Below, piece by piece: positions 1 to 7,278 of a stretch of 35,498 nt of DNA. Under the pieces are notes generated by a model. That model did no database searches, was not told where the DNA came from, and saw only the letters and a program-made list of their open reading frames with translations. Origin of the DNA: Bacteroidales bacterium. GTDB taxonomy: Bacteria; Bacteroidota; Bacteroidia; Bacteroidales; JAHJDW01. How positions within the stretch are numbered: the stretch's first letter is position 1; each line of letters begins with the position of its first letter. The DNA is taken from NCBI GenBank assembly GCA_029004185.1, contig JAQUPB010000007.1, forward strand, positions 5,751 through 41,248, given 5' to 3'. Both the position numbers and the translations under genes were made by a program.

Positions 1-41
1 TAACTTATGAATATTATTAAAACCGAACATTTAAGTTAATC

Positions 42-440
42 TTAAAGATAATCTTTCAGGGTTTGCTTTTTGAAATATTCTTTAAATTCAATGGTAAGTT
101 TATTAAATAAATTTCCCATAAGACATTCATTATTGGGACAAATGGAGCGGTTCAAGGGGCATCCGTCTTCAATAATGACTCCTTCAACTGACTGGTAAAT
201 GTCAAGTAGGGATACATCTTTGGGTTTTTTACTTAATACAAAACCACCCGAAGGACCGCGTGTGGATTTCACAAAACCATCTTTAACAAGCCGCAGCATA
301 ACACGTGCAAGGTGATTTCTGGAAGCTCCTGTAACGTTAGCAATTGAATTTACATTCAGGTTTTTCTTTGATCTTGCTATCAGTACCATACTGTGAATTG
401 CCAATGACGCAGCTTCTGACAGATGAATTACTCTTGACAT
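42..440 (-). CDS. Rrf2-family transcriptional regulator, probably Fe-S sensing
   Basis: This 132-residue protein has the Rrf2 layout (the family that includes IscR and NsrR). A winged helix-turn-helix spans about residues 28-70 (NVNSIANVTGASRNHLARV, then a wing with RGPSGGF). After it comes a loop with three cysteines, C94, C101 and C106, in the region that ligates an iron-sulfur cluster in IscR and NsrR. The family represses or activates genes in response to cluster state, nitric oxide or redox stress. The spacing (x6, x4) is not exactly that of IscR, so which cluster it holds, if any, is open. It lies alone at the window edge, 138 bp downstream of thiD, separated from it by a palindromic repeat. 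Its targets are not visible. The family call is firm; the ligand is inference. Confidence 0.9.
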   Translation of the reverse strand: MSRVIHLSEAASLAIHSMVLIARSKKNLNVNSIANVTGASRNHLARVMLRLVKDGFVKSTRGPSGGFVLSKKPKDVSLLDIYQSVEGVIIEDGCPLNRSICPNNECLMGNLFNKLTIEFKEYFKKQTLKDYL

Positions 441-510
441 GTTGTTATTTTATTTATTTGTGATTAACTGGTACATAAATCATGTGATATTAAAAATTTC
501 CACATTTAAA

Positions 511-574
511 AAGTTTGTTGTTTGTAGTTTGTTGTTGTTTTTATTTTTAACGACAAACATTTAAACGACAAACT
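511..574. repeat. Dispersed palindromic repeat, TTTGTTGT family, copy 1
   Basis: This spacer between thiD and the Rrf2 gene is built from iterations of GTTTGTTG on the left and CGACAAAC on the right, so it can fold on itself. Its start (AAGTTTGT) and end (TTTAAACGACAAAC) match the copy at 14726-14797 in the same orientation. A related copy is at 8096-8188. Confidence 0.75.
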
Positions 575-578
575 AATT

Positions 579-1343
579 TTAATAACTGTTAGTTGCATTT
601 ATTCTATAATGTTTTCCTGTTAAATCTTCACTGCTTTTTAAAAAAGCCGTAATATATTCTTTTGCTTTTTTACAGGATTCATGTAAACTCATTCCCTTTG
701 CAAGGTTTGCGGTTATTGCCGATGAAAGAACGCATCCAGAGCCATGTTTTTCAAATCCCTTTATTATTTCCGTTTCAAATATATCAATAGTTTGGTTACT
801 AAACATTAAATCGCTGATTTTTTCAACTTCTTTGCTTATTACGCTTTTAAGATACACTATACAATTCCTGCTTAATTCCTTTGCACTTTCTTTATAATTT
901 CCTGAAGGAAAAAGTTTCATCAACTCTTCATAATTAGGTGTTAACATATATACTTTAGCACATATGTTTATTAATTTTTTAAAATCAATACTTTTATGAA
1001 AATCAAACCCTGCACTTGCTTTTAGAACCGGATCCCAGATTATTTTAATTTTTCCATTTTTTGATTTAAGAAAATCAACTATTTTATCAAGTACTTCAAG
1101 GTTTTCAATTATTCCTATTTTGACAAAATCAAAATCATACCGTTTGCTCACAATTTCAATTTGTCTTTTTATTTTTGCTTCAGATACCCATTCAAGATCG
1201 TTGAATTCAAGATCGTTCTGATAAGTTAAAGCAGTAACAACAGCAACCCCGTAAACTTCATTTGCTTCAAAAGTTTTAATGTCAGCGAGTATTCCTGCGC
1301 CTCCGCTTGGGTCAAAACCGGCAATTGTCAATACATTAACCAT
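579..1343 (-). CDS. thiD: Hydroxymethylpyrimidine/phosphomethylpyrimidine kinase ThiD
   Basis: This 254-residue ribokinase-fold enzyme phosphorylates HMP and HMP-phosphate in the cytosol to give HMP-PP for thiamine synthesis. The start TIAGFDPSGGAGILADIKTF (residues 6-25) is the family's substrate-binding signature. DPVLKASAG (104-112) corresponds to the usual DPVM-S-G element, and GSGC (201-204) is the anion hole with the catalytic cysteine. Length is normal for a single-domain ThiD. No other thiamine gene lies in the window and no TPP riboswitch is recognisable in the 112 bp upstream, so here it stands alone. A salvage role, or a pyridoxal kinase-like activity known for some ThiD relatives, cannot be excluded. 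It is divergent from the lipoprotein gene that begins at 1456. Confidence 0.92.
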   Translation of the reverse strand: MVNVLTIAGFDPSGGAGILADIKTFEANEVYGVAVVTALTYQNDLEFNDLEWVSEAKIKRQIEIVSKRYDFDFVKIGIIENLEVLDKIVDFLKSKNGKIKIIWDPVLKASAGFDFHKSIDFKKLINICAKVYMLTPNYEELMKLFPSGNYKESAKELSRNCIVYLKSVISKEVEKISDLMFSNQTIDIFETEIIKGFEKHGSGCVLSSAITANLAKGMSLHESCKKAKEYITAFLKSSEDLTGKHYRINATNSY

Positions 1344-1422
1344 TTCCGTATTTCAAATAATCGTAAATTTAACTATATTTCCCCGAAATTACTAAATAAA
1401 CTGCATTATTTCATTTTTTAAT

Positions 1423-1430
1423 TATTTTTG
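1423..1430 (+). promoter_or_regulatory. Candidate Bacteroidota -7 box for the lipoprotein gene
   Basis: TATTTTTG matches the Bacteroidota -7 consensus TAnnTTTG and is followed by CA, as in several other boxes here. It lies 25 bp before the ATG at 1456. No clear -33 TTG is seen about 20 bp upstream, so this is a moderate call. Confidence 0.4.
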
Positions 1431-1455
1431 CAGTTAATAAATAAAAATTTTAAAT

Positions 1456-1965
1456 ATGTTTAAGAAAATTTTTTTATACTTTATCTGCACATTTGCGTTC
1501 ATAATGTTTTTTTCCTGCAATAATTCAACTTCAAATGACGCAGCCAAATACAATGATTCTCTGGTATCACTTCAGTTAAGCATTGCCGATAAAATTGATG
1601 CACTTGATTCCACTTTTGCGGATTATAAATCCGATAAAATGGATAAGGCATACTCCGAAGCGATGAAGCAGGTTTTGACATCAATTGAGAAAGTCAATAA
1701 GATGAATGCTTTTAAAGATGAAAAGGAAATAAAAGAAGCGATGTTGAAACTTTTTGAAACTTATAAATCGGTACTTGAAAATGAATATTCAAAAATTATT
1801 GCTCTCAATAAACTTGCAGAAACAAAATTCAGCCTTTCGGATGAAAAGAAAGTAGATAAACTCTCTTCAGATATCGACAACAAACTTGATTCAGCAATTG
1901 TTGAAATTGAAAAGAAACAAAAGGAATTTGCAACGAAGTATAAAATTAAACTGGAAGAAGAATAA
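1456..1965 (+). CDS. Putative lipoprotein, helical
   Basis: The 169-residue product begins with a lipoprotein signal peptide: basic KK at 3-4, a hydrophobic stretch at 5-19 and a lipobox ending FFSC, with C21 as the lipidated residue. The mature chain begins CNNSTSND. The rest is rich in Lys, Glu, Asp and Leu with heptad-like spacing, so it is probably a helical bundle exposed in the periplasm or at the surface. The pattern (YNDSLVSLQ... then ENEYSKIIALNKL) recalls the LIC11966-type surface lipoproteins found in Bacteroidota, but this is from memory and weak. It is the only plus-strand gene in the first 11.9 kb and is followed by a minus-strand gene. The function is unknown. Confidence 0.8.
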   Translation: MFKKIFLYFICTFAFIMFFSCNNSTSNDAAKYNDSLVSLQLSIADKIDALDSTFADYKSDKMDKAYSEAMKQVLTSIEKVNKMNAFKDEKEIKEAMLKLFETYKSVLENEYSKIIALNKLAETKFSLSDEKKVDKLSSDIDNKLDSAIVEIEKKQKEFATKYKIKLEEE

Positions 1966-2006
1966 GAATTGCTTGGGGCATGGGGCTTAATGTTTGATTT
2001 TAAAAA

Positions 2007-2031
2007 CTATTAACCATTAACAATTAACTTT
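2007..2031. repeat. Short dispersed repeat, TTAACCATTAAC family, copy 1
   Basis: The spacer between two convergent genes reads ACTATTAACCATTAAC then AATTAAC. Its reverse complement closely matches 31797-31822 (AGTTAATCGTTAATTGTT), also between two convergent genes. Confidence 0.5.
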
Positions 2032-2033
2032 CT

Positions 2034-3152
2034 TTACTTCAACGCCGAATATTCCCTCATTAGGTTAGCGGCAACAATTTCGTCTTTGAAGTTCATTGCA
2101 TAGTTTAGTCCTTCGTTTATCATTGTTTCGCGAAGCTGCGAATCTTCAAGAACTTTTTTCATTGAATAAATTATTTCTTCAATATTGGATGGGTCGATGT
2201 AAATTGATTTAGGACCGCCTGCCTCGTTGAAGCAACTGCCTTTTGAAGTTATAACCGGTGTTTTTGAAAATAATGCTTCAAGTATCGGTATTCCGAATCC
2301 CTCAAAAATTGAAGGATAGATAAACAAGTAAGCAAGTTGGTAAATAGCAGGTAAATCCTCAATTCTCACATCCTGCAAGAATAAAATTTTTCTTTCCATG
2401 CGGTGGTCGTAAATGTATTGTTTCACCTGCCTGATATATCTTGTGGGTTTTCCTATTACAACAAGATAGGTATCCATTTTGCCTTCATTTATTGCTTTTA
2501 CCACGCTTAAAAGATTTTTCCTTTCCTCAACAGTGCCGATATAAAGTATGAAATGCATAGGCAAATGATGCTTGCGGATTATTCTGTTTTTCTCTTCTTC
2601 GCCGACTTCATTTAAAAACATATTATCGCATCCCTGATAAACAACCGATATTTTACTTTCATCGGTTTTGAAGAAATTCACAATATCACTTTTTGTCTGG
2701 TTGCTGACGGCAATGATTTTATCTGCAACTTCACAACTATATCTGAATTTTTTTTCGTAAATATTTCTGTCAATTATTTTATAAAATTCGGGATAACGAA
2801 TGAAAATCAGGTCGTGTATGGTAACAACTTTCTTTACGTTTTTTGATTTTATTCCGGCAGGCAGTTCGTTACTCAGGCCATGATAAATGTCAAGCCCCTT
2901 TTTTTCAATCTGATTTGCCAGCTGAAATGTTCTCCAGTATGAATTAAAGAATTTTCCGGTTAAATTACGTGGAGTTGAAACATGTACGTTCTCCGAGTGC
3001 AGATGAAAATTCTTTTTTTTATATTTAGGAGTAAAAAGGAAGTATTTATTTTCGGGAAAATATTTGCTCAACTGCAAAATTGTGTTCCTGCTGTAGCTTC
3101 CTAAGCCACTGCGGTTGAAAAAAGCACGTTTTGCGTCAAAACCGATTTTCAT
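2034..3152 (-). CDS. GT4-type glycosyltransferase
   Basis: This 372-residue GT-B glycosyltransferase has an N-terminal acceptor domain beginning with a Gly-rich loop (FNRSGLGSYSRNT) and a C-terminal nucleotide-sugar domain. The donor-binding EX7E motif is E284-GFGIPIL-E292, followed by the usual PVITSKGSCFNEAGG stretch. VVYQGCDNMF precedes the second Rossmann domain, as in mannosyl- and glucosyltransferases of family GT4. Sugar donor and acceptor cannot be told from sequence; a role in cell-surface glycan is likely. It is the last gene of the operon starting at 5655 and lies 13 bp after the thioesterase gene. The family assignment is strong, the specificity unknown. Confidence 0.9.
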   Translation of the reverse strand: MKIGFDAKRAFFNRSGLGSYSRNTILQLSKYFPENKYFLFTPKYKKKNFHLHSENVHVSTPRNLTGKFFNSYWRTFQLANQIEKKGLDIYHGLSNELPAGIKSKNVKKVVTIHDLIFIRYPEFYKIIDRNIYEKKFRYSCEVADKIIAVSNQTKSDIVNFFKTDESKISVVYQGCDNMFLNEVGEEEKNRIIRKHHLPMHFILYIGTVEERKNLLSVVKAINEGKMDTYLVVIGKPTRYIRQVKQYIYDHRMERKILFLQDVRIEDLPAIYQLAYLFIYPSIFEGFGIPILEALFSKTPVITSKGSCFNEAGGPKSIYIDPSNIEEIIYSMKKVLEDSQLRETMINEGLNYAMNFKDEIVAANLMREYSALK

Positions 3153-3165
3153 CTCAAATTAAATT

Positions 3166-3648
3166 TTACTCATAAAATTTTTCGATTCCGGGATACATTG
3201 ATTTTTCCCTCGCAACATTCTGGGTGTAAATATAATAAAAAATTTTTGATTCTGCACATAAAATATTTTCAGAATCAAATAAATACACATTTACTTCGGC
3301 AATTTTTTTGTTCACACCTCCAATTGACGCTTTTAAAGTTAACTTTCCTTTATTCGTGTAAACCGGTTTTTTTAACCTTACTTCCATTTTAGTTGTTACT
3401 CCCGATGTTTTCAGTTTTACAAACACTGCCCAGCTTCCTATTTCATCCATCAATGTTGCCTGAATGCCGCCGTGCAGAATATTATTCCAGCCCTGATACA
3501 AATTATCGGGTTCCCAAAAAGCAACAATTTCATCGCCTTCTTCAAAAAATTTCATTTTCAAACCAAAGGGATGATGCGGACTGCAGCCGAAACAATTGTA
3601 ATTTTCGGACTCAACAAACGGATTTTTTATCTTTTTCATCTTTACCAA
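3166..3648 (-). CDS. Hotdog-fold thioesterase (PaaI-like)
   Basis: This 160-residue single hotdog domain carries the PaaI-type signature HGGIQATLMDEIGSW starting at residue 59, where HGG and the Asp/Glu on the central helix form the active site of acyl-CoA thioesterases. The N-terminal NCFGCSPHHPFGLK (residues 18-31) is typical of a PaaI subgroup. It probably hydrolyses an acyl-CoA or acyl-ACP in the cytosol; the acyl group is not predictable. The start could be M1 or M4. It lies 3 bp after the ATL gene, so it is in the same operon, although its partners (tRNA methylation, DNA lesion recognition) give no functional clue. Confidence 0.85.
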   Translation of the reverse strand: MVKMKKIKNPFVESENYNCFGCSPHHPFGLKMKFFEEGDEIVAFWEPDNLYQGWNNILHGGIQATLMDEIGSWAVFVKLKTSGVTTKMEVRLKKPVYTNKGKLTLKASIGGVNKKIAEVNVYLFDSENILCAESKIFYYIYTQNVAREKSMYPGIEKFYE

Positions 3649-3651
3649 TAT

Positions 3652-3996
3652 TTAAATACCCAATTCCCTTTTCGGGTCCCAGAATATTTTTTCAAAATTA
3701 ATTATTTTATTTTCTTCAATTTTTATTCCTTCGTTTTCAAGAAGTTCTTTCATTATATCGCTTCCGCCGAAATAATTTTTACCTGTTAAAACTCCGTTGC
3801 GATTCACAACTCTGTGTGCGGGAACAGACTTTTTTTGAGTAAATGACTTGTTCATTGCCCATCCGACCATCCGTGCCGAACGTTTTGTGCCCAGATATTC
3901 TGCAATGGCACCGTAAGAAGTCACCCTGCCATGTGGAATCAACCGTGCAACTTCATAAACATTTTCAAAGAAAGAATTTTCAGTTTGTTTTTTCAT
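3652..3996 (-). CDS. Alkyltransferase-like (ATL) protein, MGMT family without the acceptor cysteine
   Basis: This 114-residue protein corresponds to the C-terminal DNA-binding domain of O6-alkylguanine-DNA alkyltransferases. The helix-turn-helix with the arginine finger is TSYGAIAEYLGTKRSARMVGWAM (residues 26-48, R41). The acceptor motif PCHRV of active MGMT reads P59-A60-HRVV here, so alkyl transfer to cysteine is impossible. Proteins with Trp or Ala at this place (ATLs) bind O6-alkylguanine, flip it out and mark it for nucleotide excision repair. It sits between trmB (4 bp) and the thioesterase gene (3 bp). The family and the Cys-to-Ala change are seen directly; the signalling role is inferred from known ATLs. 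Confidence 0.88.
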   Translation of the reverse strand: MKKQTENSFFENVYEVARLIPHGRVTSYGAIAEYLGTKRSARMVGWAMNKSFTQKKSVPAHRVVNRNGVLTGKNYFGGSDIMKELLENEGIKIEENKIINFEKIFWDPKRELGI

Positions 3997-4000
3997 TCTT

Positions 4001-4666
4001 TTACCTTAACGAAAACCTTATGTAACATATTTTTAAATTATTTTTCAAATGAATTTTTTCGTAATATGTCTGTATTGATTTTGCCTGGCTTTCGTTATCC
4101 GAACCGTACAAATCAGCGGTAGCAAACAAAAGTTTATGTTTTTCATTGTTTATGATTTCCAATGTGTAATTATAAAGAACAAAATTATCGGTTTTAAGAT
4201 TAATAATACAATTGCCGGAAATAATATTTTTATAAATGTTCAGAAAGCGGGGCGAGGTCAATCTTTTTTTTGCTTTGCCGCTTGCAAGCTGCGGATCGGG
4301 GAAAGTAAGCCATATTTCATTTATTTCGTTTTTTTCAAAAAATGATTCAAGGTTTTCGATCTGAGTTCTAATGAAAACAACATTTTTTAATTTCTTTTCA
4401 ATCGCATATCTACAGCCAACCCAGATTCTTGCTCCTTTAATGTCAATACCTATAAAGTTTTTTTCGGGATATTTTTCGGCTAGTCTTGTTGTATATTCGC
4501 CCTTTCCGCAGCCAAGTTCAAGAGTTATGGGTTTGTTATTGCCGAAATATTCATTCTTCCATTTTCCTTTCAAATAAAAACCCGATTCGTAATCTTTCTT
4601 CCCGGGCTGAAAAACATTACTGAAGTTACTTAATTCCGAAAACCTCCTGAGTTTATTTTTTGCCAC
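4001..4666 (-). CDS. trmB: tRNA (guanine-N7-)-methyltransferase TrmB
   Basis: This 221-residue Rossmann methyltransferase forms m7G46 in the variable loop of tRNAs using S-adenosylmethionine. ELGCGKGEYTTRLA (residues 50-63) is the SAM-binding loop, NFIGIDIKGARIW (70-82) carries the acidic residue contacting the ribose, and TFPDPQLASGKAKKRL (121-136) is the family signature TFPDP. Length is normal for bacterial TrmB. The start follows the stop of the HU-SPOR gene by 17 bp and its stop precedes the ATL start by 4 bp, so it is inside the operon. Nothing odd is seen. Confidence 0.95.
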   Translation of the reverse strand: MAKNKLRRFSELSNFSNVFQPGKKDYESGFYLKGKWKNEYFGNNKPITLELGCGKGEYTTRLAEKYPEKNFIGIDIKGARIWVGCRYAIEKKLKNVVFIRTQIENLESFFEKNEINEIWLTFPDPQLASGKAKKRLTSPRFLNIYKNIISGNCIINLKTDNFVLYNYTLEIINNEKHKLLFATADLYGSDNESQAKSIQTYYEKIHLKNNLKICYIRFSLR

Positions 4667-4683
4667 AATAAAAAGTCATTATA

Positions 4684-5655
4684 TTATTGACAAACCAGCC
4701 ATGCTGATGCGTCGGTTTCTTCTTTGATTTTTTTCAGTTCTTTAACCGCATCGGTTCTGTTATCAAATCCGGCGTAGCTTACTATAAATAATCCGTCTTT
4801 ATTTTTTAATATTTGCGCATTATAACCTTTTTTCTTTATTTTTTCGGAAAGTTTATTTGCATTTTCCTCCAGAGCAAAACATCCGCCAACAATAAAATAT
4901 TTTGCATTGTTTTTTACTTCCTTTTTCACATCTTCTTTTACCTCTTTATTTTCGGCATTTTTTATTTCTTTATTCTCTGCCTTTTTCACTTCCTTATTCA
5001 AAGTATCTTTTGCTTCTTTATTAATAATATTTTTAGCTTCTTTTTCATTTTTATTATTTTGCTGCAAAATATTTTTTTCTTCTTTTTGTGTTTTTTGCGT
5101 TTTGATTTTACTTTTATTATCAGAATAATTATATCTGGTCAATAAAAATATTAAGGGAAGCAAAATTATCATTGAAATAAAAGAATAGACAAATATTTTG
5201 CCTTTTGTAGATTTGTTTTTCAGGCCGAATAAATTCCTTTTAGCTTTAACCGCATTTATTTCAGGCAATCCGAATGCATCGAGCAGGAAATTAAGAGATT
5301 TATTCTGACTGAATAGCACATAATTTTTTGAAGAAAGAGAAAAGACTCCAAAATCATCAATGGCATATTTTCTTTCTTTTAATAATTTTGTTTTAAGCAT
5401 ATCAACATATTCCCGAACCATTGTATCTGCAAGAGCTATAGCAATATTTTCAGTGGCAGCAATATGATTTGCCAGAACGTTGTCATTATTAGATTCGCTT
5501 TTAAAAAAAATCTTTTTTGAAGGAGGAAAAATGACTTTTTTTTGTGTGTCAATTTTCGATGAGGAATAAACCACCACAAAAGTTCCGATTTGGGGTAAAA
5601 TCAGAATTTCTTTCCTGTATAGTAATTCTAAAATATATTTTTCAACTTTATGCAT
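4684..5655 (-). CDS. HU(CCDC81)-like, transmembrane, SPOR-domain protein
   Basis: The 323-residue protein has four parts. Residues 1-55 and about 58-135 look like the two tandem HU/IHF-like domains of the Bacteroidota CCDC81-HU type (IGTFVVVYSSSKID; then an IDDFGVFSL turn). Residues 153-173 are one hydrophobic transmembrane helix. Residues 180-250 are a charged low-complexity linker with repeated NKE-K units (for example at 221-239). Residues 252-323 are a SPOR domain (YFIVGGCFALEENANKLSEK), which in other proteins binds denuded septal peptidoglycan. The topology would put HU domains in the cytoplasm and SPOR in the periplasm, so it could tether DNA to the division site; that is inference. 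It is the first gene of the operon continuing with trmB. Confidence 0.85.
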   Translation of the reverse strand: MHKVEKYILELLYRKEILILPQIGTFVVVYSSSKIDTQKKVIFPPSKKIFFKSESNNDNVLANHIAATENIAIALADTMVREYVDMLKTKLLKERKYAIDDFGVFSLSSKNYVLFSQNKSLNFLLDAFGLPEINAVKAKRNLFGLKNKSTKGKIFVYSFISMIILLPLIFLLTRYNYSDNKSKIKTQKTQKEEKNILQQNNKNEKEAKNIINKEAKDTLNKEVKKAENKEIKNAENKEVKEDVKKEVKNNAKYFIVGGCFALEENANKLSEKIKKKGYNAQILKNKDGLFIVSYAGFDNRTDAVKELKKIKEETDASAWLVCQ

Positions 5656-5723
5656 TTCTCAGAATTGATTCAAAAAACTTGTAATAATTATTATAAGGAT
5701 TAAAGGATTAATTTCATAATTAT

Positions 5724-5752
5724 CATACTTCTTACATCGTACTTCATAGATC
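5724..5752. repeat. Short dispersed repeat, TACATCGTACTTCATA family, copy 1
   Basis: The stretch ATACTTCTTACATCGTA followed by CTTCATAGATC matches, on the opposite strand, 27849-27880. It lies in the 160-bp spacer between kdsB and the HU-SPOR gene. Confidence 0.5.
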
Positions 5753-5765
5753 GTAAATTTATATT

Positions 5766-5802
5766 AATCTGTGAACTTAGCGAAGCGTCTTCGTGAGCTC
5801 CT
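5766..5802. repeat. Partial copy of the CTTTGCG/CGCAAAG repeat family
   Basis: GAACTTAGCGAAGCG followed by TCTTCGTGAGCTCC resembles the right half of the repeat at 13983-14070 (TAACTTAGCGGTCTTTGCGTGA). It is short and diverged, directly downstream of kdsB. Confidence 0.4.
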
Positions 5803-5815
5803 TTTTAATATAAAT

Positions 5816-6580
5816 TTATTTGCGAATAATCTGCAACATATTTATTTTTTTCAAATCTTCAGGAGTATCTATTGAAAAACTTTCGTGTTCGGTTATTTCG
5901 ATTTTTATTTTATATCCATTTTGGAGCCACCGCAGTTGTTCAAGTGATTCGGCAATTTCCAGCGATGATTGTTTGAGCTTTACTATTTGTTTGAGTATTC
6001 TGAATCTGTATGAATATATTCCTATGTGCTTATAAAAATCAAATGAGCCAAGCCATTCTTTTTGTTCTTTATTTCTAAAAAAAGGAATAGGCGAACGGCT
6101 GAAATAAATTGCTTCTTTATCTTTGTTAAAAACTACTTTTATTGTGCCGGGACTATATATTTCCTTATCGTTTTCGATTTTTTTAATAAGAGTTGCTATT
6201 TGTGTGTTTTTATTTTTAAAACATTTTGTAAGTTGAGTGATTTGTTCCGGCTGAATGAACGGCTCATCACCCTGAATATTTATTATGACATCATCGTCGG
6301 AAAATTTTATTTTTGTTTTTAACTTCTCTGCTGCTTCCAAACACCTGTCGGTTCCGGTTTTATGTTTTTCCGAAGTCATGATAACATTTCCGCCGATTTT
6401 TTTCACATGTTCAAAAATTCTTTTGTCATCGGTAGCAACTGCAAGATATGATAGTGATTTTGTTTTTTCTGACTGTTCATAAACTCTTTGCAGCATCGAC
6501 TTTCCATTAATATCAATCAGCAATTTGCCCGGGAAACGCGATGATTTATAACGCGCAGGAATTATACCAATAAAATTCAT
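5816..6580 (-). CDS. kdsB: 3-deoxy-manno-octulosonate cytidylyltransferase KdsB
   Basis: This 254-residue enzyme activates Kdo with CTP to give CMP-Kdo, the donor for the inner core of lipopolysaccharide. The N-terminal nucleotide-binding loop PARYKSSRFPGK (residues 8-19), AVATDDKRI (48-56), TSEKHKTGTDRC (69-80) and the Mg-binding NIQGDEPF (101-108) are all family signatures. Length is normal. A KdsC-like phosphatase, which makes the Kdo substrate, lies at 15997-16518; KdsA is not in the window. It follows the deoxynucleoside kinase gene after 72 bp that contain a simple TTCACCC/TTCACAA repeat, so co-transcription is possible but unproved. Confidence 0.95.
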   Translation of the reverse strand: MNFIGIIPARYKSSRFPGKLLIDINGKSMLQRVYEQSEKTKSLSYLAVATDDKRIFEHVKKIGGNVIMTSEKHKTGTDRCLEAAEKLKTKIKFSDDDVIINIQGDEPFIQPEQITQLTKCFKNKNTQIATLIKKIENDKEIYSPGTIKVVFNKDKEAIYFSRSPIPFFRNKEQKEWLGSFDFYKHIGIYSYRFRILKQIVKLKQSSLEIAESLEQLRWLQNGYKIKIEITEHESFSIDTPEDLKKINMLQIIRK

Positions 6581-6612
6581 TTATATTTTGTGGATTTATA
6601 AAAAAAATTATT

Positions 6613-6657
6613 TTTTCACCCTTCACCCTTCACAAATTCACAACTTCACAAATTAGA
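6613..6657. repeat. Short tandem repeat of TTCACCC/TTCACAA units
   Basis: The spacer between the deoxynucleoside kinase and kdsB contains two TTCACCC units followed by TTCACAA, TTCACAA and ACTTCACAA-like units. This resembles the other simple intergenic repeats of this genome; no second copy of this type is seen in the window. Confidence 0.5.
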
Positions 6658-7267
6658 AAAGCCCGTGAATTTCAGCTTCAACTTTGTCTATAACAGTTCC
6701 AAGGTCTTTTTTGTTTTCACAGAAATTAATATTATCAACATCAATGACAAGAAGTTTTCCGAGTTTGTAAGTTGATGCCCATGCCTCGTAGCGTTCATTA
6801 AGGCGTGTAAGATAATCAATACGTATGGAACTTTCGTAATCGCGTCCGCGTTTCTGTATTTGTTTTACAAGCGTCGGAACCGTTGCACGCAGATATATCA
6901 ATAAATCCGGTGGTTTTATAAACTGGTTTATCAATTCAAATAATGACTTGTAATTATTAAAATCACGGGTTGACATTAATCCCATTGAGTGCAGATTAGG
7001 AGCAAAAATATAGGCATCTTCATATATGGTTCTGTCCTGCACAACATTCTTACCGCTGTTTTTAATTTCAATTATTTGTCTGAAACGGGAATTAAGAAAA
7101 TACACCTGCAGATTAAACGACCATCTCTGCATATCTTCATAAAAGCTGTTTATATAAGGGTTGTCTTCTGTATTCTCATACTGGGCTTTCCATTTATACT
7201 GTTTGGCAAGCAAAGTAGCCAATGTGGTTTTGCCTGAACCTATATTTCCTGCTATTGCAATATGCAT
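6653..7267 (-). CDS. Deoxynucleoside kinase (dCK/dGK family)
   Basis: This 204-residue P-loop kinase phosphorylates deoxynucleosides for nucleotide salvage. GNIGSGKTT (residues 7-15) is the Walker A loop, E31 in the YENTEDNPYI stretch corresponds to the catalytic base region, DRTIYED (78-84) is the DRS-type motif of the family, and LRATVPTLVKQIQKRGRDYE is the lid region with the basic cluster. Length is normal for bacterial dAK/dGK-type enzymes; base specificity cannot be read. It starts 11 bp after the stop of the propeller-like gene, so the two are probably co-transcribed. Confidence 0.9.
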   Translation of the reverse strand: MHIAIAGNIGSGKTTLATLLAKQYKWKAQYENTEDNPYINSFYEDMQRWSFNLQVYFLNSRFRQIIEIKNSGKNVVQDRTIYEDAYIFAPNLHSMGLMSTRDFNNYKSLFELINQFIKPPDLLIYLRATVPTLVKQIQKRGRDYESSIRIDYLTRLNERYEAWASTYKLGKLLVIDVDNINFCENKKDLGTVIDKVEAEIHGLF

Positions 7268-7278
7268 AACTTTAATGT

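Noticed and set aside
1344..1455. Possible TPP riboswitch before thiD
   Set aside because: The conserved CTGAGA and ACCTGA-type boxes are absent and only 112 bp are available between the divergent genes.
4813..5145. Open frames opposite the HU-SPOR gene, up to 110 codons
   Set aside because: They are Phe-rich mirror images of the Lys/Asn-rich linker and show no protein-like features; the gene on the minus strand explains them.
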